A DNA stretch of 64,000 nt from Chinchilla lanigera. Lineage: Eukaryota; Chordata; Mammalia; Rodentia; Chinchillidae. The stretch lies in NCBI RefSeq assembly GCF_000276665.1, contig NW_004955470.1, positions 4,646,091 to 4,710,090 on the forward strand, given 5' to 3'. Each line of letters opens with the position of its first letter. Position 1 is the first letter of the stretch. The notes below the pieces were generated by a model. That model did no database searches. It was not told where the DNA came from and saw only the letters and a list, made by a program, of their open reading frames with translations. The translations under genes were made by a program, and so were the position numbers. Below, piece by piece: positions 11,810 to 21,877 of the stretch.

Positions 11810-12060
11810 TCTCCTAGGCTCCGGGGACAACGCCAGCCTCCCTGTACCTCTGGCCTTCAGCTCCTGTCCCTGGACCCAGCTCCCAGAGCCCCCGACTCCT
11901 GTTCAGCCCCCTCCCCTTGGCGCGCTCCGTGGGCGGGGCCTGCTCGCGAGCTGCAACGTGATTGGCCGTGTCCTAGCAACCGTGGCGCCATTGTCATCAA
12001 CAGAGACTTTAGAGGTCTGGAACCCTTAGCAGGGAGCTCCGACCCTTAGCCCGCGAGGAT
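11810..12060 (+). promoter_or_regulatory. VWA3B: CpG-rich promoter of VWA3B
   Basis: The sequence becomes GC- and CpG-rich compared with the surrounding AT-rich DNA, with a GC box (GTGGGCGGGGCC, 11929-11940), an inverted CCAAT box (ATTGG, 11961-11965) and an X-box-like site (11968-11980). No TATA box is obvious. It lies about 7 kb upstream of the first coding exon and just upstream of a strong splice donor (after 12183), so it is the best candidate start region for the gene. The elements are not strongly directional, so antisense transcription is possible. Assignment to VWA3B is inferred from position. Confidence 0.7.
11968..11980 (+). promoter_or_regulatory. RFX X-box-like site
   Basis: GTGTCCTAGCAAC matches the X-box consensus GTNRCC-N-RGYAAC at all but one position (T where R is expected). 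X-boxes bind RFX factors and are common in promoters of ciliary genes. It sits 3 bp from an inverted CCAAT box, a spacing usual for compact promoters. Function is inferred. Confidence 0.6.
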
Positions 12061-12183
12061 CACTGCTTTATCCACCAGCAGGATGCTTACCTTGCCTGCC
12101 CTCTAGGGTCAGATGAGCCCCGGAGGATGGCAGGGGCATTGCTGAACGGGAGCCACCCTGCCTTCCACGGGACAGACTGCCTC
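12000..12183 (+). other. VWA3B: Probable non-coding exon 1 of VWA3B (5' UTR)
   Basis: The 5' end is approximate because no start signal can be read exactly. The 3' end is a strong donor: exon ends in CTC at 12183, followed by GTAAGT. Joining to the acceptor before 19056 removes an intron of 6872 bp. Upstream ATGs lie at 12083, 12113 and 12127. The first two open very short frames; the third would cross the junction and stop in exon 2 before the main ATG. The exon is inferred from signals, without transcript support. Confidence 0.55.
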
Positions 12184-12189
12184 GTAAGT

Positions 12190-13075
12190 GTGGGCACACC
12201 AACCATCGCGACAGCCGGAACTTGCAAGGTGTTGAGCTTTTGGGCAGGTGATATAGGGGAAACCCGGGCGTATATGATTTCTAAGCTGGACTCCACTTGC
12301 TCTTCGTAGATGCAGGACAGTCCTAGGAAATCTCAGTAATCTGGCCAGACTCACTTAACTGTAGGGTCAAGCCAAGCCTGGAGGAGATACCCTCCTCTCC
12401 CCTCCTAGTCTAGAGGGTCCTCCCACCCAGAAAGGTGTACCCACCCAGAAGTTCCAGCTGCACTGGTGGAGAATCAGCTCCTCTAGTTTCTTTCTGTGCC
12501 ATAGCAACAGTAATACCATGATGAAATCCGCTTGGACTTTGGAGGAAGTATGAGAACCAGGAGAAACGTATTTCTAATAAATAATGATAAATATGAATAG
12601 TCAGCCCCCTCCCCCCAAGCCACCTGCTTGCTCTGAAGCTTTCAACAACTTTCCTTCCTGGAAAGGTGTCTAGTTGCTTCCTGTTGCACACATGAGGTTT
12701 TCACAATCACATCGCTTTCTCTGACTCTGTTTAAGATGGACATAAAATAATAATTAGGTTCAGTTTTCATCTCATACACAGAGTTTTTCCTTTCATCTTC
12801 TTGGGAGTTCTCCCTTTCTTCTCAGCAACGATCTACTGCCTAAAGCACTTCAGTTATTCTCAGATTTTCTTTTCTTGGTGCTATTTTCTCAGCTGTGGGA
12901 CAAGCCATTTCCATCTTACTGGAGCTGATGATCACCACCTAGCCTTGCTCTTAAGCACTGAATATTCAGGTCATGGTAAGACTGGAGCAAGATACACCAG
13001 GGAGCATCATCCCAGTTTCCTTTCTTTCAGAAAAATTCAAAAACACACATAAATCATGTGATATATCCACCTGGC
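12190..13075. other. Intron 1, no recognisable repeat
   Basis: Several short frames exist on both strands but none has splice or domain support. Confidence 0.4.
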
Positions 13076-13080
13076 CTTGA

Positions 13081-13276
13081 TTTCTTCTCCTTCTCCTTCT
13101 CCTTTTTGTCCTTGTCCTTCTCCTTGTCCTTCTCCTTGTCCTTCTCCTTCTCCTCCTCCTTCTCCTCCTCCTCCTGCTTCTCTTCCTCCTTCTCTTCCTC
13201 CTCCTCCTCCTCTTTCTCCTCTGTCTCTTCCTCCTCCTCCTCCTCTTTCTCCTCCGTCTCCTTCTCCTTCTTCTTT
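13081..13276. repeat. Polypyrimidine CTT/CTC-rich tract
   Basis: About 196 bp made almost wholly of C and T on the + strand, in CTCCTT, CTCCTC and GTCCTT units. It produces artificial Ser/Phe- and Pro-rich frames. The mirror-like polypyrimidine composition could form triplex (H-DNA). Confidence 0.95.
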
Positions 13277-13326
13277 TTAAAAAACTACTACATTTGGGAT
13301 GTTGATCACAAAACTTACCAAATGTA

Positions 13327-13420
13327 TGGGCTGGGGATGTAGCTCAGTGGTAGAGCAATTGCCTAGCATGCATGAGGCCCTGGACACTGCAAACAAAACA
13401 GAACAAAACAAAACAAGACA
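13327..13420 (+). repeat. ID SINE
   Basis: Reads 'gggctggggatgtagctcag' and 'gcctagcatgcatgaggccc', with the B box partly lost, and an ACAAAA-rich tail. Confidence 0.8.
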
Positions 13421-13429
13421 AGCAACTCC

Positions 13430-15030
13430 TTCACACAATAAAGCTTACCAGATATTTAAATTGCATCAGTGGACTCTAAATTTTGCATTGTCCCTCAACT
13501 ATAGGCCACACATGACCACCTTTCCTGGGCATGTATTGGGATCTTGGCCTGCCCCAATCTCCTAAATGAGTGGACAGTGAACAGCTTAATAAAAGGACAA
13601 ATGGTATGATTTCAGGGCTCCAGGAGGATCAAAGTCCCCTAACAGAATTCAAGATTCCCTGGAGGTTGACACAGAGAACTTCTCTGGGTGGCCCATATTT
13701 ATTTGGTTTTCAAACAAAGGAAAGAGATACTGAGGCAAGCCCAGGAACTGAGCAGGACCTTGGGAGTTAGTTCAAAGTCTTCTCGAAACAGTAAATTTTG
13801 CCAGTTAAGATGTGTCTTATGTCTAAGTTGGGCAGCTTTATTGCTCTGGAATAGGGGTTGTCAGCTACCCATGTCCTTGATCGCCTCAGCTGTGGTTATC
13901 TTCATTTCAGAGCACCATGCATATATGCTCTTTTCCAACACAGCCAGAGGTCCCTATGTTTAGCGGCTTAACCCCGTACAGCCCAGTCTCCAACAGCAAC
14001 CGGGATTTCCCCAAGACTCTTATCCTGGGCCAGCCTTGGGGCAATTCTTGGCTGACCTGCGAAGGGGAGGAGACCAGAAGCACAGGGCTAGCTGGATGCA
14101 GAGCCCCCACTTCCTGTGGTCGGGGCCTTTGGTAAGCACATAACCTTTCTTTTTGCCTGGGCCTGGCTTTAGCTTACACTTTCCAAGAAATCACTTTCTC
14201 TTTCCCGCAACTCTACTGCTCTTGGGATAGCTTTCACAACTTAGGGCTATGCTCACTTGGGATATGTGAATTGTTTCTGATGCTGAGATTGTCTGTTCCT
14301 CAATTTATTGTAATCTCAGATGAGAAAACTCTTCAAATAATAATAATAATTAAACAGAATGGTTATATCCAGAAAATTATATGTCTATGTTTTAAAGGAT
14401 GGCTGTTTCTTAATTTTAGCTTTATGGGAACTGTGAATTGTTTGCCTTCCTTAAAACACTCAGGATTCTCTCAGTACATGCAGTTCTGAGTGATTAATTC
14501 ATCTGAACACTTGTACAAAGTACCGGCTGAAAGTCTTCGTGTAATTTGTCACCAAGGCCATTGAACCTTCTGGTCCAGATAGGACAGAGCTGAAGTATCA
14601 AAGGCCAGAGTAATGAAGTTGCAAAGTAAAAGTTAGGGCTTTTCCAGGGAGAGGTTGGAAAGTTGCTGGGAGCGATTGGAGGGTGTAGTGGCGGAGGCAG
14701 CACTAGGCATAGGCCCTGCAGATTCCACACTGAGGTCAGCGTGGCGATGGGAAAGCAGGCGAGGTGTGTGTGTGTATGTGTACTTTTTCAGGTTCTTGTT
14801 TGGGGCAGGCTTCCTTGCTTTGATGGAATGGTTCTTTATCCTGCTTGAATAGAAGGGCCCTTCTCTTGGGAGATGCCCTTTCTTTCTTCCTTCCCTTCCT
14901 TGTTTTCTCTGGCTAAGTCCCAGTTTCCAGACCCTTTTATCTGTGATAATACAGGTATTCTTAGGCTGTAAAACCCTAGCGTTAAAGTCTGACTCATGAG
15001 GAGTCATATAGGCACTCAGATTCAACAGAA
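13430..15030. other. Intron 1, no recognisable feature
   Basis: Short overlapping frames only. A small (TG)n stretch is at about 14766-14780. No exon signals that fit VWA3B were found. Confidence 0.4.
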
Positions 15031-15037
15031 CCAATTA

Positions 15038-15109
15038 CGCACACAGACACACACACAGACACACCCACGCGCGCGCGCGCGCACACACACACACACACAC
15101 ATACACATG
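15038..15109. repeat. (CA)n/(CG)n microsatellite
   Basis: CA-rich repeat containing a (CG)7 core at about 15068-15082. From about 15066 to 15109 pyrimidines and purines alternate without a break. Confidence 0.95.
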
Positions 15110-15306
15110 GTACTGGGATCAAATCCAGACCCTCACCTGTGCTAGACAAGTGTTCTGACTCTGAGCTATTTCCCAGTCTTTATCTTTTTATTTGTTTTTG
15201 AGACTGAGTCTCATTAAGTTGCCCAGGCTGGCACTAAATTTGTGATCCTCTTGCCTCAACCCTCCTGAGTATCCCTAGATTATAGGTGTGCATCACCACA
15301 CCTGTC
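15110..15306 (-). mobile_element. B4-like SINE (antisense)
   Basis: Antisense ID part ('ggtactgggatcaaatccag', 'gagctatttcccagtc') followed by antisense B1-like part ('gagactgagtctcattaagt', 'gcccaggctgg', 'gattataggtgtgcatcacc'). Confidence 0.85.
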
Positions 15307-15309
15307 CTA

Positions 15310-16460
15310 ATCACATTTTTAAAAATATTAATAAGAAAACCCTAATATGACCACAAAAGAGATTGGATCAGATAAAGTAGGAAATATTATTGTCTTTTAT
15401 TTGGGATCAAGAATCTTCTTGATTTAATTAAAATTTAAAAACAAAATTTATTTTAAAAGAACGTGTCCTTTTGGCATAAAAACAAAGCCTTCTGAGCTCC
15501 TCCTCAAGGTTTGAAAATCCACTCAGAAAAACATATTAGGACAGTTTATGTCAAAATGCTCCCCTTTAAACCTAAGACATACTGTTCCCTCCAGCAAGAA
15601 CATAGGAGATGGATGTGTTTCAGGGAAGAGAAAGATTAATTGGAAATGATGAAATCATCAGAAATCTTTCTCTGTGCTTCCTTTCCTCGTTTCTATAGGA
15701 ACAACTGACCCAGTTTAAAAGAACTTCAGTTACAGACTCTGTGGACAGATCCCAAAAAGAAAGCGGAAGCATATTCGTGTGCCCTTGTTTCTGTGATTCA
15801 TTCTAAACCTCATAGTTCAAGATGACTGAGAATTTCAGAACAGAAACATGCTTGGAGTAGAAGTGGGTATCCGGAAACAACACACAGTTACTAAAGGATA
15901 ATGACTGGTAGATAATTTCTCTGTACATAGAGATAATTTCTGCACTTGGAGATAATTTCTCTGTACATTCTTTTTCCAAAATAACACATGCTCGCTCATG
16001 CATAACTGGTGTATCATCCCGTTCATTCTTTGTCGTAGCCCTGGGTTAGGGTGTGCAGATATATTTCTATTATAGAGAGGCGGGGTCACGTCCTAAAGTA
16101 GCAGAACAGGCTTACAGTGAGTTTTGATTCTAAACTTTTGTACTCTTCTGTGACTTTCTCCAAGTAATCTTGTAGCATGCTCATAAGTTTAGGCTTGGAG
16201 ACAGAAAGTGAGATCTTTACCAATAGCGTGAATTTGTGTACCTTTGTAAGTCAACAGATGTGGACAATACAAACTCACATAAACCTTGAAATAGAATCAT
16301 TATCACTCAAGCCTAAGACAGTGAGCTAGGAAGTCTGCAAAGCTTGAGTTCGGAGGATCAAGATCAGTGCTCTCTGTCTTCAGCACCCTAGTAAAATGCA
16401 CCCCTATTGGTGGGACACAGTTGTGGACTTGTCCCATAGGCTCCAGAGAGGAGGGTAGTT
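15310..16460. other. Intron 1, no recognisable feature
   Basis: AT-rich. One local repeat of 'gataatttctctgtacat' occurs near 15911 and 15951. It also holds an 18-bp string at about 15640 that recurs inside the MIR at 16593. Confidence 0.4.
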
Positions 16461-16464
16461 TTAC

Positions 16465-16680
16465 GGTTAACAGAGTGGTTAAGAAATGGCTCTGCCTCCT
16501 GATTTTGCCACTTTCTGGCTTTTGAATATGTTCTTTACATTCTCCAAGCTTTTGAATATGTTCTTTTGAATTCTAATTCAAATTAGAATTTTTGGAAATG
16601 ATGAAATCAGAACTTTTGAATATGTTCTTTACATTCTCCAAGCTTCTTACCCTCACATGTGAGTGGGATATTAACAGGGC
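16465..16680 (+). repeat. MIR SINE with internal 94-bp duplication/insertion
   Basis: MIR phrases ('gattttgccactttctggc', then 'cttcttaccctcacatgtga') flank a local rearrangement. A 32-bp segment at 16520-16551 is repeated at 16613-16645, with a partial copy at 16550-16565 and a palindromic AT-rich spacer between. Confidence 0.65.
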
Positions 16681-16764
16681 ATAACCCATATGATTATGAG
16701 GAATCTGTGGGCATTGAATACGAAGGGCTCTCTGCCCAGTGGCTGATCAGCAAATAGGAGCTGA

Positions 16765-16960
16765 TGCAAGAACACCGACCCTGGAGCTGAATGGCCTGGG
16801 TTAGAATCAGCTACACCTCCTGCCAGCTGTGAACAAGCTAGTGAAGACTGCTCTGTCTTGGGAATCAAAGTAGAACCTACCTCAGAAGGTTACTATAAGT
16901 ATTAAATGTATACTGCGCCTGCCATAATGTAGAACAGATGCTTGATAATCATAATTCTTC
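16765..16960 (+). repeat. MIR SINE
   Basis: Contains 'gacc ctggagctgaatgg', 'cctcagaaggttactataag' and 'attaaatgta' in MIR order. Confidence 0.7.
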
Positions 16961-16999
16961 TCATTTCTTTTTACAAAAACCTCCCTGGTTGCATCCAGC

Positions 17000-17470
17000 T
17001 GATTTTTGTGTTTGACTCAATTTCTGTGTCATAAGCTGACACTTTCAGAAAATGCAATTAGAGTTTTAGAAATAGGAAATGGGGCATTTTTATTGTTGAA
17101 AAGTTTTACAGTGCAGGGAACCAACTTACATGCACTGCACACTGTTTACAGAAGTGAGCAAAGCTTTCTACACTTCCTCCAAGTCATCAGGCCCTGCCTA
17201 GCTGTGGTGAGTGGGTTAGGATTGCATTACATTTGGCCACTCCCTTCCTCTTGGGCACAAGAGCTATATTTGGGTGGGGCCACACAAGTTTAGTATGTTT
17301 CATTTTGCCTTGAGCTCAGTTGATCTCAGAATACCTGATTCCATGAAGGAGAATGCTTAAGTCCAATTTTCAAGTGAGTCTCAGAAAATAAAAAATTCAG
17401 CGGGGCCAAGCTATGCCCTGGTACTCACCTGCTGCCAGCTGCTAGGTAGACACTCCATTTGCTTTCTCTT
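17000..17470. other. Intron 1, no recognisable feature
   Basis: A 95-codon + frame at 17006-17293 has no domain, no splice signals and no family match I can see. Confidence 0.4.
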
Positions 17471-17476
17471 TCTATC

Positions 17477-17655
17477 AGTACTGGGGATTGAATCCAGAAC
17501 CTCATACAGGCTCGGTACCCCACCACTAAGCTATATCTCTAGCTATTTTTTATTTTATTTTATTTTGAGACAGGCTGGCTCTAAACTCTCCATCCTCCTG
17601 CCTCAGTCTCCTGAATAGCTAGGATTACAAGTATGCACAACCATGTCTGGTTCTC
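17477..17655 (-). mobile_element. B4-like SINE (antisense)
   Basis: Antisense ID part ('cagtactggggattgaatcc', 'ccaccactaagctatatc'), a TTTTA-rich linker, then antisense B1 part ('gagacaggctggctctaaac', 'gctaggattacaagtatgca'). Confidence 0.85.
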
Positions 17656-17999
17656 TCAGAGTTTTATCTACTTTATCTTGTTGGCTGTCATGTGGGATTA
17701 TAATTAGAATACAGACATGCAGCACTGCTTCTGGGGAGGACTTATTTCCAAAACGGAGAAGTTCTGTGATTTTCTGATTCTAATGGTAACTCTGTCTCAG
17801 AAATACTCAAATAACACAAGAAGTTAAGCAGTATAGAGAGGGTAAAGCCACATATACTTTTACCATGGTGAGAAAACTACCACAAACCTGTTTGTCTGTG
17901 TCTTTCTGGATTTTTTTTGGTGTGTGCATACATATGGATACTGACTTTTATGGATCCTCTTAGCAATATAAGTGGTTATCTTCTTGCCAACAAATACAC

Positions 18000-18900
18000 A
18001 TCTATATTATAATTTTTATAGTTATTAAGTTTATTGGTACAGTTTAGATGTACATAATGGTTACATTTATCATAGGGAACACAGTATGTCTTTGTTCCTC
18101 TTTTTTTTTTTCTTATTCCCCTCCCCTCCCTTCAATACCTCTTTCCCTCCTTATTTACAAAGTTTTGCTTCCATTTAATCTTTTTTTCCCCTCATATTTC
18201 TTTTCCCTTCCTCTCCGCACCCCACTCTCCTTTCCTTTTAAACAATTTCTTCCTATTTCACAGTATCTATTATACATTTTGGTTCTTATTTACACTTTCA
18301 GTTTCTCACACCAGAGAAGCACTGTGATATTTACACATGCGTGTTTGGTTTATTTTACTTAAGAGTATGGTCTCGAGGTGTATCCATTTACCAATAAATG
18401 TCTCGAGTTTATTCTTCTTTATGGCTGAGTAGTACTGCATCGTACAAAAAAAACCACATTTTTTTTTTTTTTTATCCATTTCTTGGTTGATGGGCATTAG
18501 GGATGTTTCCAAGATTTAGCTATTACAAACTGTGCTGCGATAAACATGGGTGCACATATATCACGGTGATATGATGTTTTTAATTCTTCCAGCAAAATAC
18601 CTAGAAGGGGAATAGCTAGGTTGAATGGAACCTCAGACCTAGTTTTTTGAGGAATCTTCACTCTGATTTCCACCGTGATTGCACCAGTCTACATTCTCAC
18701 CAGCAGGGGAGAAGGTTCTTTTTCCCCCATAGCCCCGCCAGCATTTATGATTGGTTGACTTCTTGATGATAGCCATTCTTTCTGGAGTGAGATGGGATCT
18801 CAGCGTTGTTTTAATCTCTTGAATGACCCATGATGTTGAAATTTTTTTCATATATTTGTTTGCCATTTGTACTTTTTCTGAGAAAAGACCCAATCCATAA
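18000..18900 (-). mobile_element. L1 3' end (ORF2 C-terminus and 3' UTR), antisense
   Basis: On the minus strand this is the end of L1 ORF2 followed by the purine-rich 3' UTR (CT-rich on +, 18095-18260). Short minus frames at 18306-18512 and 18639-18908 keep recognisable L1 ORF2 C-terminal residues. 5'-truncated and non-functional. Confidence 0.8.
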
Positions 18901-19055
18901 ACAGGCATCTGAAATGAATAGGCTTCTGTATTATAATTTTAACTGGTAAATAAAATGCCATTTCATGGATATCCTCTTTGTTAAACTACTCTTCTGTTGA
19001 TGTTGGATTATTTCCAAGTTCTCACGAAGTCTAAGTTGGACAATTACCCTTACAG

Positions 19056-19283
19056 GCAGTCCCTGGGACCTAGCTCCAGAGTCAGAGATGGAGAGACCAG
19101 ACACATGTTCTCCTGTCTCCAAGGAGCAGCTACAGAAGCAGGAGGAACTGTGCAAGACCGGGGAAGACTTGGCTGAGCAGAGTCTTGTTTCATCTGAGAA
19201 ATGGCTTCAACAACATGGGTTGAAGGCCAACAAATTGTCTTTGAAACAGATCTTGTCACAGATTGGATTCCCACATTGTGAAG
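19056..19283 (+). CDS. VWA3B: VWA3B first coding exon (start codon 19088)
   Basis: The exon follows an acceptor 'cccttacag' and ends in a donor, G|GTACAG, after 19283. 19056-19087 is 5' UTR; ATG 19088 opens 65 codons plus one base (phase 1). The encoded N-terminus is Glu/Lys/Gln-rich to about residue 30, then contains WLQQHGLKANKLSLKQILSQ (39-58) and GFPHCE, closely matching human VWA3B; related WL-x2-GLKA-x-KLSL units recur later in that protein family. VWA3B is a vertebrate protein with VWA-type folds; its human gene is linked to a recessive spinocerebellar ataxia. Molecular function is poorly known. The first about 30 residues differ from human as I remember it, so the exact start is slightly less certain than the exon. 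Confidence 0.9.
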
Positions 19284-19531
19284 GTACAGTGCTCAAAAAC
19301 AGCCAGCGTGTGCTGCTTCAGCTCTAAGCAGGCTGTGTCAGTTCTGAAGTACCCTGGGTCTTTAAGTTTGCTTTGATCTCGCATCTCCATCAGTAGAAAA
19401 AATGTGTGTATACGCCCAAAATATCAATTTGAAAATCAGTTTCCTTGATAGGTATAAGATGATTCAAAATATCAGTTTTATATTGGGTGAGATATGGTAG
19501 TTTGCGGTTTTTTGAGGATTTGATTCATTTT

Positions 19532-19566
19532 ACATTTAATCTTAGCCAAAAAGTTGAGAAACAATA
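19532..19566 (-). pseudogene. Truncated U2 snRNA retropseudogene (5' about 35 nt)
   Basis: On the minus strand, about 35 nt match the 5' end of U2 snRNA, including the invariant 'ttttggctaagat' motif. By eye about 28 of 35 positions agree and all differences are transitions. The fragment is flanked by perfect 16-bp direct repeats, 'aggatttgattcattt', at 19515-19530 and 19567-19582. There is no poly(A) tail, as in 'tailless' retropseudogenes. Far too short to be functional. Confidence 0.6.
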
Positions 19567-19873
19567 AGGATTTGATTCATTTCATTCAACTTGCCCAATT
19601 TGTGTATAGTGTTATTTCTAGTATTCCTTTATTATTCTTTTGATATCTCTAGTGAAATTCTACTTTATTTCTAATACATGTAATTTATTCTGTCTCCTTT
19701 TATATTTGTGTCTTGCTAAAGTTTATCATTGATCAATTTAATTTGTCTTTTGAAATAGCTTTTTGTTTAATTAATTTTTCTCAATTGTTTTGTTTTCAAT
19801 TTCATTGATTTTGGTTTTGGTTTTTACTACTTATTTCCCTCTGATTGTTTTGGGTTCATTTACTCTCCTTATT

Positions 19874-20210
19874 TGACCCAGCCTGCGGGTACAGTCAACG
19901 AGGACCCTAGAAGGAGAGTGGGGATTATAAAGGGACAAGAGACACGAAGAATGGAGGCAAGACAAGATTCTGATCAAGCCTCGTTTATTAGCGGGAAGTG
20001 CCGTGCTTATATACGGCACGGAGAAACGCGGAAGTTCTAAGGCGGGAATAACCAAATAACCCGACCAAGGCGGGAGTAACTAGGTAACGGTGGGTAGTCC
20101 TAGTTCTTGAGGCGGGAGTAGCTAGGCAACGGTAGGCAGTCCTGACTTAAAGGGAAAGGCGCGTAAGACGGCTACTAATATACAATGGAGGTCAGTCTCG
20201 GTCTCCTACA
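19874..20210 (-). mobile_element. ERVK-type solo LTR
   Basis: 337-bp element on the minus strand running TGTAGGAGAC...GGGTCA, with TG/CA ends. A perfect 6-bp duplication CTTATT flanks it (19868-19873 and 20211-20216); 6 bp is the length used by betaretrovirus-like (ERVK) integrases. On the minus strand a TATATAAG box (20006-20013) is followed closely by AATAAA (19984-19989), implying a short R region. The U3 part carries three tandem 'ggcggga'-led units (20041-20150). No gag, pro, pol or env is present. Its GC content and intact ends mark it as much younger than the surrounding L1M. Confidence 0.85.
20041..20150. promoter_or_regulatory. Tandem U3 units with X-box-like motifs in the solo LTR
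   Basis: Three units begin GGCGGGA at 20041, 20069 and 20111. The second and third contain GTAACTAGGTAAC (20076-20088) and GTAGCTAGGCAAC (20118-20130); each matches the RFX X-box consensus GTNRCC-N-RGYAAC with one mismatch. Enhancer activity is inferred only. Confidence 0.5.
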
Positions 20211-20462
20211 CTTATTCTAGATTTTTTTCAGAAACATGGTGCTATAAATTTCCCTCTACATGCTGCTTAGCCATGTCCCAAACATTTTATATGCTATATT
20301 ATCATTTCTATTCAGTCTGAAGTATTTTTAATTTCCTTTGAGACTTCCTCTATGCCCCGTGGAGATTTTTAAGTATTTGTGACTTTCTTATTGTCTGTGT
20401 TACTTTATATTTGTTTCAATTTTAGACAGAAGACATACTCTAGTTTTAGTTATTTTAATTTT

Positions 20463-20642
20463 TTTCAGTACTGGGGATTGTGTTCAGAACCTTCCCATGG
20501 AACTATACCCCAGACATTAAAAAAAAAAATTGTTTTTGAGACAGGATTTTGCTGTTTTTCAGTTGCCTCTGCTGAGTTTGAAATTGCAATCTTCCTGCAT
20601 CATCCTCTCAGAGTGCTGGGATGACAGGTGTGTGTAGCCTGA
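20463..20642 (-). mobile_element. B4-like SINE (antisense)
   Basis: Antisense ID part ('cagtactggggattgtgttc') then antisense B1 part ('gagacaggattttgctg', 'agtgctgggatgacaggtgt'). Inserted in the L1M tract. Confidence 0.75.
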
Positions 20643-21733
20643 CAGGTTTGTTTTAGAGCCAAGGACATGATTTGTCTTGGTATATATTCTATAAGTATTT
20701 GAAGAGAATGTGTGTTCTCTTATGTTGCATAGAGTTTTCTATAGCTGTCAATTAGGTTCTGTTCATTGATGGTATTACTGAGTATCCATGCTGATTTTTT
20801 GTCTAGTTTTTATCTGTTATTGTAAAAACAGTGTTGAAGCCTCCAGCTATGATTGTGAATTTGTTCATCTCATCTTTCAGTTCTACTGGGTTTTGCTGTT
20901 ACTTGGTGCATATATATTTAGGATTGCTATGTCGTTCTGGAAGATAGACACTTTTATCATTATATAGTTTCCTACTCTGTTCCAAAGAATATTCTTTACT
21001 CTGAAGTTTGTTTTTGTGATGTAGAGAATCCTGATTCCTTTTATTATTTGTATGACCTTTTTCTGTCCTTTTATTTTTAACTTTTGCATATAATTATATT
21101 TGAAGGAAGTTTCTTACAGATCCCATGATTTGTTTTTTTTTAATCCTCTTTACAATCTGTCCTTTAATTTGTATACTGAGACCATTTGCACTCAGGGTAA
21201 TTAATTATTGATATGTTAAGGCTTGTCTGTCTTTTTATTTACTGTGTTTTCCTCCTTTCCTTTTCATTTGTTTGTTTTTGTTATCCTGCCTGTATTTAGG
21301 TTACTTAAATATTTTTTTGAATTCTAGTTTTATTTATGTGTAGTGTTTTCTAGTGTACCTTTAATATGGCTTTCTTAGTGAAGATGGTATATATTATGAG
21401 TACATAAATTAGAAAGAAATCTACTGATATCTAAATTTTATCAGTTTGAGTGACAAGCAGAAACTTATTTCCCTTTAGTTCTTTTTCCCTTCCCATTTGT
21501 AATAATATGTATTATTCTCTTCATATACTGAGAACATTAGATTATGCTAAAGTTTTAACATTTATTTTCTTTCATATAGGATAGTCTTGATTCAACCTTC
21601 AAACATAATTTATTAATCTCAAGATAAGAAAGAAAATCCACTTTATTTACTCATAGTGTTGCTTATTGTGCTCATCCTTTCCTTATATTCTAAGATTCCT
21701 TCTTTTGTCATTTTATTTCTTTCCCTTTTTTGT

Positions 21734-21877
21734 CTTTTTGAGACAGAGTCTTGCTATGAAGTTCAGACTGGCCTTGAGCTCACTTTGTAGCCCAGGCTGG
21801 CCTTGAACTCCCATTGATCCTCCTGCCTCAGCCTCCCGAGTGCTGGGATTACAGGTGTGTGTGCCACAACGCCTGGC
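21734..21877 (-). mobile_element. B1 SINE (antisense)
   Basis: 7SL-derived B1: 'tttttgagacagagtcttgc', 'tagcccaggctggccttgaa', 'gagtgctgggattacaggtg', 'cctggc'. The B1-type internal duplication is visible as two 'ctggccttga' units. Confidence 0.92.

Noticed and set aside
12109..12354. Minus-strand gene from the CpG promoter
   Set aside because: The overlapping minus frames are short and lack similarity; bidirectional transcription remains possible but unsupported.
13058..13342. Ser/Phe-rich and Pro-rich proteins
   Set aside because: Direct translation of a CT simple repeat; no independent evidence of coding.
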